DNA from: Dasypus novemcinctus
Taxonomy: Eukaryota; Chordata; Mammalia; Cingulata; Dasypodidae
DNA length: 64,000 bases
Direction of reading: 5' to 3'
NCBI RefSeq assembly: GCF_030445035.2
Contig: NC_080702.1
Span: forward strand, 14,826,029-14,890,028
How positions within the stretch are numbered: position 1 is the first letter of the stretch; every line of letters begins with the position of its first letter. Both the position numbers and the translations under genes were made by a program. Under the pieces are notes generated by a model. That model was not told the DNA's origin, made no database searches, and saw only the letters and a program-made list of their open reading frames with translations. Shown piece by piece: positions 36,622 through 48,139 of this stretch.

Positions 36622-36954
36622 AGGTGCATAGATATTTATGTCTGTTACATATTCCTGGTTGATTGTCCCTTTTATTAATATTTAATGGTCTCTTCTGTAT
36701 CTCTTCTGACATTTTTGCTTTTATAACCTGTTTTGTCCAATATTAGTATAGGTAACACTGCTCTTTTTTGGTTACTATTTGGATGGCGTATCTTTTTCCA
36801 ACCTATCACTTTCAGCCAGTTTGTATCCCAGGGTCTAAGGTTGGTCTCTGGTAAGCAGCATATGAATGACACATCCTTTTTTTTAATACATCCTGTCAGC
36901 TTATATCTTTTGATTGGTGAGTTTAATCCATTTACATTCAATGATTTTACTTTA

Positions 36955-37337
36955 TTTTATTTTATTTTTTTAAAGATTTATTTTTTATTTATTTCTCTCC
37001 TTTTCCCTTCCCAACCCAACCCCCCATTGTCTGCTCTCTGTGTCCACCTGCTGCGTGTTCTTCTTTGTCCACTTCTGTTGTCAGCGGCATGGGAATCTGT
37101 GTTTCTCTTTGTTGCATCATCTTGTAAGTGTCAGCTCTCCATTGTGCGGTGCCACTCCTTCGCGCTGGGCGGCTCTCCTTATGGGGCGCACTCCCCCCAT
37201 GTGGCACCGTACTCCTTGTGTGCATCAGCACTGCACTTGGGCCAGCTCCACATGGGTCAAGGAGGCCTGGGGTTTGAACCGCGGACCTCCCATGTGGTAG
37301 ACGGATGCCCCATCCACTGGGCCAAGTCCGTTTCCCT
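36955..37337 (-). mobile_element. DAS SINE in L1
   Basis: Antisense copy with an internal deletion in the CpG-rich body. Exact TSD TGATTTTACTTTA at 36942-36954 and 37338-37350. Confidence 0.92.
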
Positions 37338-38152
37338 GATTTTACTTTAAATGCATTATTTATTTCTACCATTTTCTTCATGTGTCATGTCAGATTTTAG
37401 TCTGTCTTTTTATTCTTGTTGTTATCCTTTCTGCTATTCTTTCTTCTCTGCTCTCTTCCAAGCCTCTCCCTCCTCTCTTTTCTTTCAGGTTCTAAGGCTT
37501 CATTTAATATATCCTTTGAGATGGAGTCTTTATTATGAACTCTCTTAGATTCTCTTTGCTTGTGAATATTTTATACCACGTTCCTATGTGAAGGATAGTT
37601 TTGCTGGATGCAGAATTCTTGGTTGCCAGTTTTTCTCTTTCATTCTCATAATTGTGTCATTCTACTGTCTTCTCACCTCCATGGTTTCTCATGAAGAATC
37701 TGTATGATGTTTTACTGGGTGTCCCTTGTAAGTGATGGTTCCCTTTTCCCTTACTGCTCTCAGAATTTTCTTTTTATCTCTGACATTTGTGTACTTCTGA
37801 GTAGAATAGACTAGGTCTATTTGGATTTCTTCTAATTGGGGTACAATGGGCTTCTTGGACATGTAGGTTCATTTCTTTCATGAGAGTTGGGAAATTTTCA
37901 ATTATTTCAAATACTCCTTTTTCCCCCTTTTCCTTTCTCTTCTCCTTTTTGAACTCTTATGACATGCTTTTTGAGTTGTCATTCTACTCCCTGATCTCAT
38001 GCTCATTTTTTCCCGTTTTCTCTCTTCTTCAGTTTCAGCTGTTCTGTCTTCAGTATCACTTATTCTTTCTTCTGTCATTTCAAGTTTGTTGTCGTGTGCC
38101 TTTAATGTGTTTTCGATCTCACCTATTATGTCTTTCATTCACATCAGCTTTT

Positions 38153-38563
38153 TTTTTTTAAAGATTTATGTTTATTTCTCTCCCCTTCCCCCCCCCCCCC
38201 GGTTGTCTGTTCTCTGTGTCTATTTACTGCATCTTCTTTGTCCGCTTCTGTTGTTGTTAGCGGCATGGGAATCTGTGTTTCTTTTTGTTGCGTCATCTTG
38301 TTGTGTCAGCTCTCTGTGTGCACCGCACCATTCCTGGGTAGGCTGCACTTTCTTTCACACTGGGTGGCTTTCCCTACAGAGTGCACTCCTTGTGTGTGGT
38401 GCTCCCCTATGCAGGGGACACCCCTGCATGGCTGGGCACTCCTTGCGCACATCAGTACTGCGCATGGACCAGCACCAGAACGGTCAAGGAGGCCTGGGGT
38501 TTGAACTGCAGACCTCCCTTGAGGCAGATGGACGCCCTAACCACTGGGCCAAGTCTGCCGCCC
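38153..38563 (-). mobile_element. DAS SINE in L1
   Basis: Antisense copy. TSD ACATCAGCTTTT (38141-38152) and ATATCAGCTCTT (38564-38575). Confidence 0.9.
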
Positions 38564-38971
38564 ATATCAGCTCTTGTTACTTTTTTCCCTCTGGATTTCA
38601 AATATTTCTCTGTGCTTGTTCAGTATCTTCTTGATCTCATTCATTTCTTTAGCCATATTGTCTTTCATGTCATTAATTTCAGAAATTTGTACAATCTTGT
38701 TAACTAGTTATGTCAAATTCTGCATCTCTTTTGGGGCTTTGATATATTCCTTTTCCTGGGCCATTCTTCCATTTTCTTAGTCTGGCTTGAAAAGTTTTTG
38801 TCAACGTCTAGGCATCTGGTTAGGGTGCAGTTTACTCAAATGCTCAGTTTCTTTCTTGTTTTGGGATTTAGTGGCAGGAGGCTGTGAGTTAGTCCTTCTC
38901 TTTGATTCTTGGTTCAACCTGGATTGTTAGGGTTGTCCATGTTAGTTGTCAAAACTAGGGTGTGGACCCAG

Positions 38972-39630
38972 TGTATTAGTCTTCCAAAAGGGTACTAATG
39001 CAAAATACCAGTGATGTATTGGACTTTATAAAGGATATTTATTTGGGGTGTAAGCTTAGTTACCAGGCCATAAACTGTAAGCTACTTTCCTCCTCAAAGT
39101 CTTTTCCAACATGTTGGAGCAAGATGTCTGCTGATGTCTGCCAGCGTTCAGGCCTCCTGGGATCCTGTCTTCCCACGGTTCATTTCTCTCCAGGATCAGC
39201 TCCTCTGTTTTCACCAGAAGGTCAGCTGTAGACTCTGAGGCTCTCTAGGCTTTGCCTCTCTCCACAAGGTCAGCTGTAAGCTCTCAGGCAAATAGCTCTG
39301 TCCTCTCCTTGGGGCTTCTGCTGTGTCTAAGGGGCTGTCTCTGTTCCTTTGGTGGTGTTCTCCTGTGTGTTCATTTCCTGGGCTCCAGCTCAAAAACTCC
39401 AGCCATCTTTTCTGCCATGTCATTTTCTCTGTGAGTCCCCACGCCAGTGGGGCAGGGATGCAACAGTAGGATGTTTCCTACTGATGTGGCCCAATCAAAG
39501 CCTTGACCATTATTTAATCATGTAATCCTCTGAATCCAATATAATCTAATATGCCCAGAGAAAAAGACCAGTTTACTAACATAATCCAATAAATTTTTTT
39601 GGAATTCATCAGTAGTATCCAAGGGCTACA
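38972..39630 (-). mobile_element. MaLR-like solo LTR
   Basis: 659 bp, ends TG...CA, homologous to the LTR at 28947. On the minus strand it ends AGACTAATACA, the MaLR-type terminus. An exact 5-bp TSD, CCCAG, lies at 38967-38971 and 39631-39635, as expected for class III LTR elements. No internal region remains, so it formed by LTR-LTR recombination or is a solo relic. Confidence 0.8.
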
Positions 39631-39635
39631 CCCAG

Positions 39636-40590
39636 TAATGGGTTGCAGACTTGCTTCCTAGGGCTTTGGGAGGGAAGCTATAAAGGCCAGCAAAATCCTA
39701 ACATACTTATTTTTCACTTTCTCATGTGTTCTCCCTAGTTCTGCTAGCATATGGCACTCTTTGGCAGCTCTTTCAGTTCAGTGCTTGGTTGGAGTGTTCT
39801 TGCTGTAACACAGACTGGATCAATGTGATAGAAGTTCCTGCCGGGAGATTTTTCCTCAGAAACAGTTCTCCAGCCTTCTCTGGCAGCCCCCTCCCTTTTC
39901 CTGGGTAGGAAATGATTCCATTCCCCTCTGTGTCCTCAACAGTCATTCCTGTTTAGTAGAGAAGTAGATCGAGAGGGTCAGATCTCTTTAGTCCTTTGCT
40001 GGCTTCCAAGGCCAATGATGGCATGATGGCATGTCTTCTCCAGCCAGGTGAGGCTCATGGGACAGTGCAGACCAAATTTGTGGGTCAAAAGCTGAGCCAG
40101 CCTTATGCTGTGTCCCCATTTCTCATTTCCTGCAGAGGTGCCTCCTCAACAATCAGTCCTGGCCATAAGAGAGGGAGACTGAGTGTCAGATTTCTCCATT
40201 TCAGTTAGGGTTCCAAGGTAAACAACGGGGCTTTCTCACTCAGCCTGGAAAGGGTGGTGGGACACAGCAGACCAGATTTGTGGGTCAGAAGCTGTCAGCC
40301 CTAGGCTGTGTCCCTCTCCCTCCCCTTTCCAGGGATGGTAGATCCCTGGTGACCCCTTTGTGGGTGGCCAGCTCAGAGCCTGAGTATTCTAGTGTCTTTA
40401 GTGTGGGGAGGTTCCAGCAGTAGTAGCCCCTCCTTCATCCCTCTATGTTCTGGGTGGTGTCTGGCCTTCACCTGCTGTCTATACCCCGGAAGATCTTTTT
40501 CTAGTCCATTTCACTCTGTCCTCCACCTAATTTTCTAGAGGAGGAGAGAGTCCCATGTCTTTCTAATCCACCATGTTCCCAGAAGTCCTC
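39636..40590 (-). mobile_element. L1 (second large copy), 5' UTR and 5' end
   Basis: Completes the L1 that began at 24.95 kb. The 5' terminus near 40587 reads, on the minus strand, 'ggacttctgggaacatggtg', typical of L1 5' ends. Confidence 0.7.
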
Positions 40591-40604
40591 AGTAGTATCT
40601 TCTT

Positions 40605-41088
40605 TTTTTTTCCCCCTCCTCTGCTCCCACCCTGCTGTTTTTGCTGTCTGTGTCCATTTTCTGTGGGATCTTCTGTGTCTGTTTCTGTTTTTGTCTTCTC
40701 TTCTCATTTTCTTCTAGGCTTCACCAGGATTCAATACTGGGTACCTCGGATGTGGAGAGAGGTTCCCTGTCACTTGCGGCACTTCAATTCCTGGTTTCTC
40801 TTGTGCCTCGCCTTGATTCTCCCCTTCATCTCACTTTTGTTGCATCATCGTCTTGCTGTGTGACTCACTTGCTCAGGCCCTTGGCTTGCTGCATTGACCC
40901 TGGCTCACCACGCAGGCCCTTGGCTGGCTGCATGGGTACTTGAATTGCCACGCAGGTACTGGCTTAATGCACAGGCACTTGGCTCCAAGCACCGGCACTC
41001 CTTTACCAGGAGGCCTCGGGGATTGGTCCCAGATTCTACCGTATGATAGGGAGAAGCCCTATCACTTGAGCCACATCTGCTTCCTATC
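40605..41088 (-). mobile_element. Older DAS-related SINE
   Basis: Antisense, with repeated 'caggcacttggct'-type units in the body and a degenerate tRNA-like head ('cacttgagccacatctgc'). TSD AGTATCTTCTT at 40594-40604 and 41089-41099. Confidence 0.75.
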
Positions 41089-41270
41089 AGTATCTTCTTG
41101 ACATCGCCAGTGAATTCATTCTCCATGGATCTGCGTAAACTGACACTGCATTTACCATATATACTACAGGAATTTCTACTTGATTAGAAGCAACCTTTTT
41201 TTGGTGGAATCAGTTCAATCCTAGGCAATCCATTCTAACACATTTATTCACTAATGTTTGTATTAAATAT
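41089..41270. repeat. Partial low-copy unit (C0)
   Basis: It shares 'gcatttaccatat' and 'ttcaatcctaggcaa' with the junction between units C2 and C3 near 51600-51670, so it appears to be a fragment of the same array. Confidence 0.45.
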
Positions 41271-41509
41271 AATAATTACAGGTATGAAAATATATCTTAC
41301 CATTTAAAAATGGTCACTTAATAATAGTGTATTTTTCCATCCAGTCTTCCTTTCCTCCACCATGTGTGTTTGTTCATTGAATTACTGGCCATTAACAGTG
41401 GGACAGTCATTATGGAGGGACGCAGAGGGTCAATGCTGACTCCCTCTGAAGTTGCTCTTTAGTTGTATTTCACACAAGGTTTTAGACACTAGCTTAAGAA
41501 CTGAGTGGA

Positions 41510-41924
41510 GGGAATCGGACTTGGCCCAGTGGTTAGGGCGTCCTTCTACCACATGGGAGGTCTGTGGTTCAAACCCCGGGCCTCCTTGACCCGGTGGAGC
41601 TGGCCCATGCACAGTGCTGATGTGCGCAAGGAGTCCCATGCCACACAGGGGTGTCCCCTGCATAGGAGAGCCCCATGCACAAGGAGTGCACCCCATAAGG
41701 AGAGCCGCCCAATGTGAAAGAAAGTGCAGCCTGCCTAAGAATGGCACCACCCACACGGAGAGCTGAGACAACAAGATGACGCAACAAAAAGAAACACAAA
41801 TTCCCATTTCGCTGACAACAGCAGAAGCAAACAAATGAAGGCGCAGCAAATAGACACAGAGAACAGACAACTGGAGTCGGGGGGGAAGGGGAGAGAAATA
41901 AATAAAATCTTAAAAAAAAAAAAA
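41510..41924 (+). mobile_element. DAS SINE, full length
   Basis: Sense copy with A tail at 41912-41924. Exact 14-bp TSD AAGAACTGAGTGGA at 41496-41509 and 41925-41938. Confidence 0.93.
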
Positions 41925-41939
41925 AAGAACTGAGTGGAA

Positions 41940-42375
41940 TCAGAATTCTTATTTGTCACAGACCCTACTGTGTGACTCATAGCATTTTAACATCGAGAGG
42001 GTCCATGGCACTGATATAATCCAGTGCACTAACTTTTCTTCCCAATACCTATATGCTGTGGCAGAGCTCCTGGCTGTGACATCAGCGTGAGGGTTGACAG
42101 GTCATTCTGTGTGATGCTTCACAACTGTCAGGATTTTGATCTAACCCAGAGTCCTATGAGTTTTCTTTTCGTTTTGGACTTCAGGAACTATGCTCGAGTC
42201 TGAGGTGATCTGCTCAGCTAGCTTCCCTAGGCCCTGTGATCATGGATGGACAGTTTGGTCTCTCTGTAGACTCAGGTAATTGTAAGCACATGCACAGATG
42301 GTGGAACTCCCTTGCAGGGTTTCTTTTTTTTTTTGCTGTGGTTGTTTTAATGGTTTTTTGGTTTCTTTTTGGTGA
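41940..42375. other. Low-repeat DNA, nothing recognised
   Basis: Mixed-composition DNA without a protein-like frame or recent repeat. Confidence 0.4.
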
Positions 42376-42378
42376 TTT

Positions 42379-42735
42379 TTTAAAAAGATTTGTTTTCATT
42401 CATTTATTTCTACCCATCCCCTCAGTGTTTACAGTTGCTGTCTCTATATGTCTTCTGTTGTTTCCTTAGTAGGTATTGGGAACTGAACCTGGGATCTCTA
42501 ATGTGGCTGGGAGGCATCTAATTGCTTAAGTCACATCAATTCCTTGCCATTGTTGTGTCTCTCATTATGTTTTCCCTTTTGTGTCTTTTGTTGCATTGTC
42601 TTGTTGTGTCAGCTTGTCATGCCTGCCCAATGTGCCAGCTCACTGTCTTTTTTAGGAGGCACTGGGAACCAAACCATGACCCTCCCATATCATAGGTGGG
42701 AGCTCAGTCCCTTGAGCCACCTTCACTTCCCTGGG
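42379..42735 (-). mobile_element. Older DAS-related SINE(s)
   Basis: Two degenerate tRNA-like heads occur ('gcttaagtcacatcaattcc' near 42525 and 'cttgagccaccttcacttcc' near 42711), which suggests one old SINE partly inserted into another. Confidence 0.6.
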
Positions 42736-42739
42736 TGTT

Positions 42740-43125
42740 TGCTAATAGTCCCGTGACTGAGTGATAACTGCAGGTCTGTAGTGCAGAGCATTGGAGCCAC
42801 ATTCCTGGGTTCACATTAAGGCCAGTCCCCTTGGAGCACCAGAGCTTGAGCAGTCCATCTCACCTGGGAGAAATGCACACAGTCGATCCACAAGGTCACA
42901 CAGTCTCACAGTCACACCATAGGGACCACACATGGATTCCCTTAAGCCTCCACGCAGCCTAACCTGTAACTCCCAAAAGGAACAGATCCAATCCTGGGGA
43001 CTGTTAGGAAAGACAGAAGTCCTTAATTGAAAACCTTTCATCATATCCCGTATCCCCATTTTACAGTGAGGATGGGATCAGGCTAGGTCTACAGCTTAGC
43101 TTGCAGGAAGACCCCTATTTTATGT
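42740..43125. other. Low-repeat DNA, nothing recognised
   Basis: No gene or named repeat is visible. It leads into low-copy unit C1. Confidence 0.4.
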
Positions 43126-43229
43126 CAGTTTTTCCCACATTATTTGGATAAGCCCAGAATACCTACCATTTTCATTTGCTCTCAAGGTCACCTGCAATGG
43201 CAGAAAAGAAAAAACAGCGAGGATAGGAT

Positions 43230-44180
43230 CATGTTGTGTTGTGTGTTTTCAGGTCTTCATGATTTCAAAAAACAGATGGGAAACAGTGGTAAATGCAAAG
43301 ACCCCATGAATAAGCTTGGAAACACCTGTGGGAAAGACTCAAGCTCTTCCTGGAGGATGCGATTTCCAAGTCTATTTACCAAAATAGGCAATTACAAAAG
43401 TCTTAGTCAAATAAGGGAAAATGTTGCTCTGATAATTAACACAACCTTTCTATTTGGTTTATAACCAGATGCTGCCATTTTTAAAGCCCTCTTGTGTCAG
43501 GGTCTGTTCATAGGATTCTTACTTTCAGTTCTTCCTTCCCCAAAACAGCAGCTAATGTCTATAGGTACAACATATAGTAAGATCTCTACTCAATGTGAAA
43601 AGGAATGTGAGAAAGAAACATTTCTGTCTTAGACAAAAACAGGTGGCCTTACCTCAGCATTAGAGGGAGTCTCCTCATCTGCCCTGTCACTAGCAGGCCC
43701 TCCATCAGGTCTTCCATGGAACTAGAGGGACACAGAGTAGCCGTCAGTACACTGGTGCAGTTCATGCATTACCTGGGGAACTTTAACTAGGACAAGGGGC
43801 TACAGTGATCAGGGCTGGTTGGGTAGAAAGCACATGTGATGCTACTCAGACTTCCTTTGTGCAAGAAAGAGAGACTAATGAGAACAGGAAAATTAGAAGT
43901 AGAGCCCTTGGCTTTGGAGCATAAAGGCAATCTAGTGAAATAGTTCATCTAATATTGGTTCTAAATTACACACTGAGTCAAATACAGAGCCCTATCCTTC
44001 TGCCCATTTTGAAGTGCAACTAAATTTCCTGTATCTCCTTGACATCAAGTTCATTACTGATTTGCCTGTCCCATGTATTTTATAAGATTTTGTTAAATTT
44101 CATAGGTTGACATAAGCATAATGAAAATTCCCATTTTAACAATTTTCTACTGGTACAATTAACTCATTCACCTTAATTAC
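43230..44180. repeat. Low-copy paralogous unit C1
   Basis: It aligns over most of its length with 51665-52620 (C3) and in parts with 50830-51640 (C2), same orientation. Shared blocks include 'aaaaacaggtg', 'gtctcctcatct', 'ccattttgaa'-type and 'aaaattcccattt'-type text. The family is not one I recognise. Confidence 0.6.
43653..43721 (-). pseudogene. Possible exon remnant in unit C1
   Basis: On the minus strand: acceptor TGTGTCCCTCTAG, 69 bases, donor GAG/GTAAGG. In C3 the matching interval (52117-52187, 71 bases) keeps the acceptor but has AT in place of the donor GT. A 2-base length difference shifts frame between them, so at least one copy is dead. No family recognised. Confidence 0.3.
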
Positions 44181-44199
44181 ATTAACTATTTTTAATATC

Positions 44200-44945
44200 A
44201 CCATTAATCTCCAAAATTTCTTCATGACCTGAAACAGAAGCTCTTTATCTATTAAATATTAATCTCATTGTCCTTTCCCCCAAATTCCTATTAATAATCC
44301 TTAATTGCCTTCCTTCTTCTGTTTTCTTTTGTAGATGTTTCACATATGGAGAATCATGCTCTCTTTGTCTTCTGTGTCATCTAATTTCACTCAGTATAAT
44401 CATGTGGATGTCATCCCTACAGTAGGATGTCTCGGAACTTCCATTGCTTGCTATGGCTGAATTCCATTGTATGGATGTAGCCGTTTTTCTTTTTTATCCA
44501 TTCATCTGTTGATGGACACTTGCATAGTTGTGAGCATTGGCTGTTGTGAATAATGCTGCTGTGAACATCGGATTGCAAGTATGTGTAGTCCCGTTTTCCA
44601 GTACACAGATATATATCTATGTGTATATATGTATGTATATAGATTTGTTAAATTGCTGGTTATATGGTTACTCTATATTTCACTTTTTGAGGGATTGCTC
44701 AAAACTGTTTTCCACAGTACAGGACAGTATGCCTTGGTCAAAGCCTGCAGAGCTTTTCAACAGATATTGAACCTTCATAGGGATGTATTGATACTGGCCC
44801 TTGAATTGTGCTTCCAACTAAACAATGAATGTAGTATGCTGAGCAAGAAGAGGAAAGATGGGAGGGGAGGATGCAGGAACCTCAGAAGTATCTTTTCATT
44901 TTTATGTGAATGTAAAACTGCTCTACATAAAGTCTGTTAATTTTT
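44200..44945. mobile_element. Old L1 with internal inversion
   Basis: 44200-44715 is an antisense L1 ORF2 end ('atccattcatctgttgatgg'). 44716-44945 appears to be L1 3' UTR in sense orientation ('gtaaaactgctctacataaa'). The switch near 44715 fits twin priming. The short frame across 44740-44940 is probably incidental. Confidence 0.5.
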
Positions 44946-44973
44946 TCAAAGTATGGAAGCATTATTTCAGGAC

Positions 44974-45022
44974 GTGTTTTAGTCAAAGGGGTGCTGATGC
45001 AAAGTGCCAGGAATCTGTTCGT
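44974..45022 (-). mobile_element. MaLR-like LTR terminal fragment
   Basis: 'gttttagtcaaaggggtgct' and the next bases match the end of the LTR at 28947, then the sequence jumps into an L1 3' end. Confidence 0.55.
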
Positions 45023-45097
45023 GCCATAACCTACAAAATTGTAGGAGAGAGTGTAAACTACAATGTGAACTATATTCCATGCTTAGAGAGAATGCAC
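45023..45097 (+). repeat. Inverted repeat, left arm (75 bp)
   Basis: Near-perfect reverse complement of 46351-46425, with only a few mismatches, about 1.25 kb away. Both arms are L1 3'-UTR sequence. Confidence 0.85.
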
Positions 45098-45124
45098 GAA
45101 AGTGTTCTCACTTTCATTCCTTAA

Positions 45125-46690
45125 ATAATTATTTGCTTCTCTCTCCTTTCTCTTTGTCTGGATAAAAGTTTGTCAATTTTATCAGTCTTTTCAAAGAACC
45201 AAATTTTGGTTTCATTGATCCTTTCAATTGTTTTTCTGTTCTTTTTCTCACTTATCTCCACTCTAATCTTTATTATTTCTAGTAATGTTAAGTTTGGCTT
45301 AGTCTTCTTTCCTCAAGATATGAAGTTAGGTTATTGATTTGATATCATTCTTTCTTAATGTAGGAATTTATAGCTATAAGTCTCCCAATGAGCAGTGCCT
45401 TGCTCCTTCCCATAGTTCTTGGCATGTTTCTTTTTTTTTTTCTCTAAGAATTTTCTGATTTCCCTTGTAGGTGGATTTCAGAAAATTATCCTGTTGTTTA
45501 TTTAAAATGGGTTATATATTTTCCACTTAATAATACAATTCCAGTTTTCCTTCTGTTATTGATTTTTGTATCATTTAATTGTGGTAGGAGGGAAACTTCG
45601 TGTGATTTCAATTTTTTCATTTTTATTGTCTTGTTCCCTAACATATTGTCTAGCCTGGAGAAGGACCCATGGACACTTTAGAAGAATGTGTATTGTACTG
45701 TTGTTGAGTGATGTTCTGTATGTTTGTTAGGTGCCGTTTTTTTTTTCTTTTGTGTTATTGTTCACATCCTTATTTTCCCTCCTGATATTCTGTCTTGATA
45801 ATCGATTCATTCTTGAAAGTGGTGTTTTGAAGTCTTCAACTATTATTTTACAAGTATTTCTTCTTTCAGTTTTGCCAGTGTTGTTTCATGTATTTTGTGG
45901 CTCTGTGCATATGTGTTGATGATTGTTATACTTTCTTGGTGGATTGACCCTTTTATTAATATATAATTTCTTCCATTTTCTTTTTTTGTAGTTTCGTACT
46001 TCAAGGTTATTTTTTTCTGTTAGTAGTATAACCACCCCAGCTCCCTTCTAGTTACTTTTAATATGTAATATTTTTATTCACCTTGAAACTGTTTGTTTCT
46101 TTGGATCTAAAGTGAGTCTCTTTAAAATAGCATAGGTATTCCAAATAATTTTTTTAATACATTCTGTCAATATCTGTCTTTTAATTTGTGAGTGTAATCT
46201 ATTTATTTTTAAAAAGATATTTAGATTATGTGATATATAAAAAACATAGTAGATTGCCATATGCTCTGCTCTACATCTTGCACATTTTCCCACATTAACA
46301 ACATCTTTCATTAGTGTGGTGCATTTGTTACAATTGATGAACATCCTTTGGTGCATTCCCTCTAAGCATGGAATATAGTTCACATTGTAGTTTACACTCT
46401 GTCCTACAATTTTGTAGGTTATGGCAAGATACATAATGGCCGGTATCTGTCACTGGAATGTTATTCAGAGCAATTCCATGTCCCAAGAATGCCCCCCCCA
46501 TATTACACCTGTTTTCCCCTCTCCCTTCCCTCAGAACCTCCAGTGGCCACTGCCTCAACATCAATGACACAAGTTCTTCCATTGCTAGAATCACAATAAT
46601 TCTATAGTAGAATACCAGTAAGTCTACTTTAATCCATAGTTCATTCCCCAATCCTGAGGATTCTGGAATGGTGATTCCCAATCCACCTTT
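45125..46690 (-). mobile_element. L1 ORF2 and 3'-UTR piece, antisense
   Basis: ORF2 text ('cttttcaaagaaccaaat') runs to about 46080. 3'-UTR text follows from about 46200, though in an order that implies rearrangement. It is continued after the SINE at 47085-47330. Confidence 0.65.
46351..46425 (-). repeat. Inverted repeat, right arm (75 bp)
   Basis: Partner of 45023-45097. Confidence 0.85.
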
Positions 46691-46706
46691 TGTTAAGAGG
46701 GGACTT

Positions 46707-47082
46707 CGGGAAGTGGACTTGGCCCAGTGGTTAGGGCGTCCGTCTACTGCATGGGAGGTCCGCGGTTCAAACCCTGGACCTCCTTGACCCGTGTGGAGCG
46801 GGCTCATGTGCAGTGCTGATGCACGCAAGGAGTGCCCTGCCACGCAGGGGTGTCACCCATGTAGGGGAGCCCCATGCACAAGGAGTGCGCCCCGCCTGCC
46901 CAGGAATGGCGCTGCTCATAAGGAGAGCTGACACAAGATGACGCAACTAAAAGAAACAGGGATTCCTGTGCCGCTGACAACAGAAGCGGACAAAGAACAC
47001 GCAGCATGGACACAGAGAACAGACAACTGGGGGCGGGGGGAAGGGGTGAGAAATAAATAAAAATAAATCAAAAAAAAAAAAA
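46707..47082 (+). mobile_element. DAS SINE
   Basis: Sense copy in an L1 3' UTR. TSD AAGAGGGGACTT (46695-46706) and AAGAGGGGGCTT (47083-47094). Confidence 0.92.
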
Positions 47083-47084
47083 AA

Positions 47085-47340
47085 GAGGGGGCTTTGATCC
47101 CATAGAGTAGATGGATGGGACTATCTTGTTTGCATTTGCCGACTCTCACTGTTCCTTGGGATAGGCATTGTCCATCATCATCTCCTTGTTGTTTGTCCTG
47201 GGTGAGTCCAATGAACTATAGAGTAGGTGTCGCAACTCTGATAAGATTCAAAGCCCAGCTGGCACATGGACAGCCCAAATATTTAAGTGCTTGTATGTAC
47301 CCCTTTAATATATTTATTTCCACGCAATTACTTTGAATAT
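47085..47340 (-). mobile_element. L1 3'-UTR continuation, antisense
   Basis: 'gtccaatgaactatagagta' and 'cagctggcacatggacagcc' are L1 3'-UTR blocks seen also at 54.4 and 62.1 kb. Confidence 0.6.
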
Positions 47341-47744
47341 CAGGATTTATTTAACCATTTTAATATTCATTTCCTGTTCATCTTATACTTTTTACCCCTC
47401 TTTTCCTCCATTGCTGCCTACTTTTGTGTAGAGTTGATCTTTTGTCATAGAACAGATTGATCCCATTCTTATTTCTTTGTATATTTTTTAGATATTTTCT
47501 TTGTGGGGTTATATTGTAGTTTATATTTAACATCAGAAATTCATAATAATCTTGCTTGAGTTGACACAAACTTACCTTCACTTTCAACACTAACAAGAGA
47601 AGCTGAAAGTTAATAATTCTTAGATAAAACAGTTATAAACAAAATTTAATCCAGAAATGAATTACATTTTAAGATATATAAATGAAAGTACCTTTAAAGC
47701 TAATTTATTCTGAAAATACATGTGCATTTAAAGGCAATGACTAG

Positions 47745-48124
47745 GGAAATGGACTTGGCCCAATGGTTAGGGCGTCCGTCTACCACATGGGAGGTCCGCG
47801 GTTCAAACCCCGGGCCTCCTTGACCCGTGTGGAGCTGGCCCATGCGCAGTGCTGATGCGCGCAAGGAGTGCCCTGCCACGCAGGAGAGTCCCCCGCGAAG
47901 GGGAGCCCCACGTGCAAGGAGTGCGCCCCCCGTAAAGAGAAGGCGCCTAGTGCGAAAGAAAGTGCAGCCTGCCCAGGAATGGCGCCGCCCACACTTCCCG
48001 TGAAGACAACAGAAGCGGACAAAGAAACAAGACGCAGCAAACAGACACAGAGAACAGACCAGACAACCGGGGTGGGGGGAAGGAATTAAATAAATAAATA
48101 AATAAATCTTTAAAAAAAAGAAAT
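47745..48124 (+). mobile_element. DAS SINE, best-preserved copy
   Basis: Sense copy with exact 15-bp TSD AAAGGCAATGACTAG (47730-47744 and 48125-48139). The tRNA-like head has A-box text TGGTTAGGGCG near 47764 and a perfect-looking B box, GGTTCAAACCC, at 47800-47810. High CpG retention suggests youth. Confidence 0.95.
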
Positions 48125-48139
48125 AAAGGCAATGACTAG

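Larger units (their letters stand above)
35697..38971 (-). mobile_element. L1 (second large copy), 5' half of ORF2 and ORF1
   Basis: Continues the L1 from 28946 ('tttgctgtatcccataag'). It contains endonuclease pieces (36675-36941: VNGLNSPIKRYKLTGCIKKK) and an ORF1 coiled coil (37902-38138). Three DAS SINEs interrupt it. Confidence 0.8.

Noticed and set aside
44581-44940. Protein-like frame with AFQQILNLHRDVLILALEL
   Set aside because: It crosses the inversion point of an old L1 and ends in L1 3'-UTR text. The helical look seems to be chance, though I could not search it.
47745-47830. Possible tRNA gene
   Set aside because: The A and B boxes belong to the tRNA-like head of a DAS SINE; no folded acceptor stem is completed and the same text recurs in every copy.
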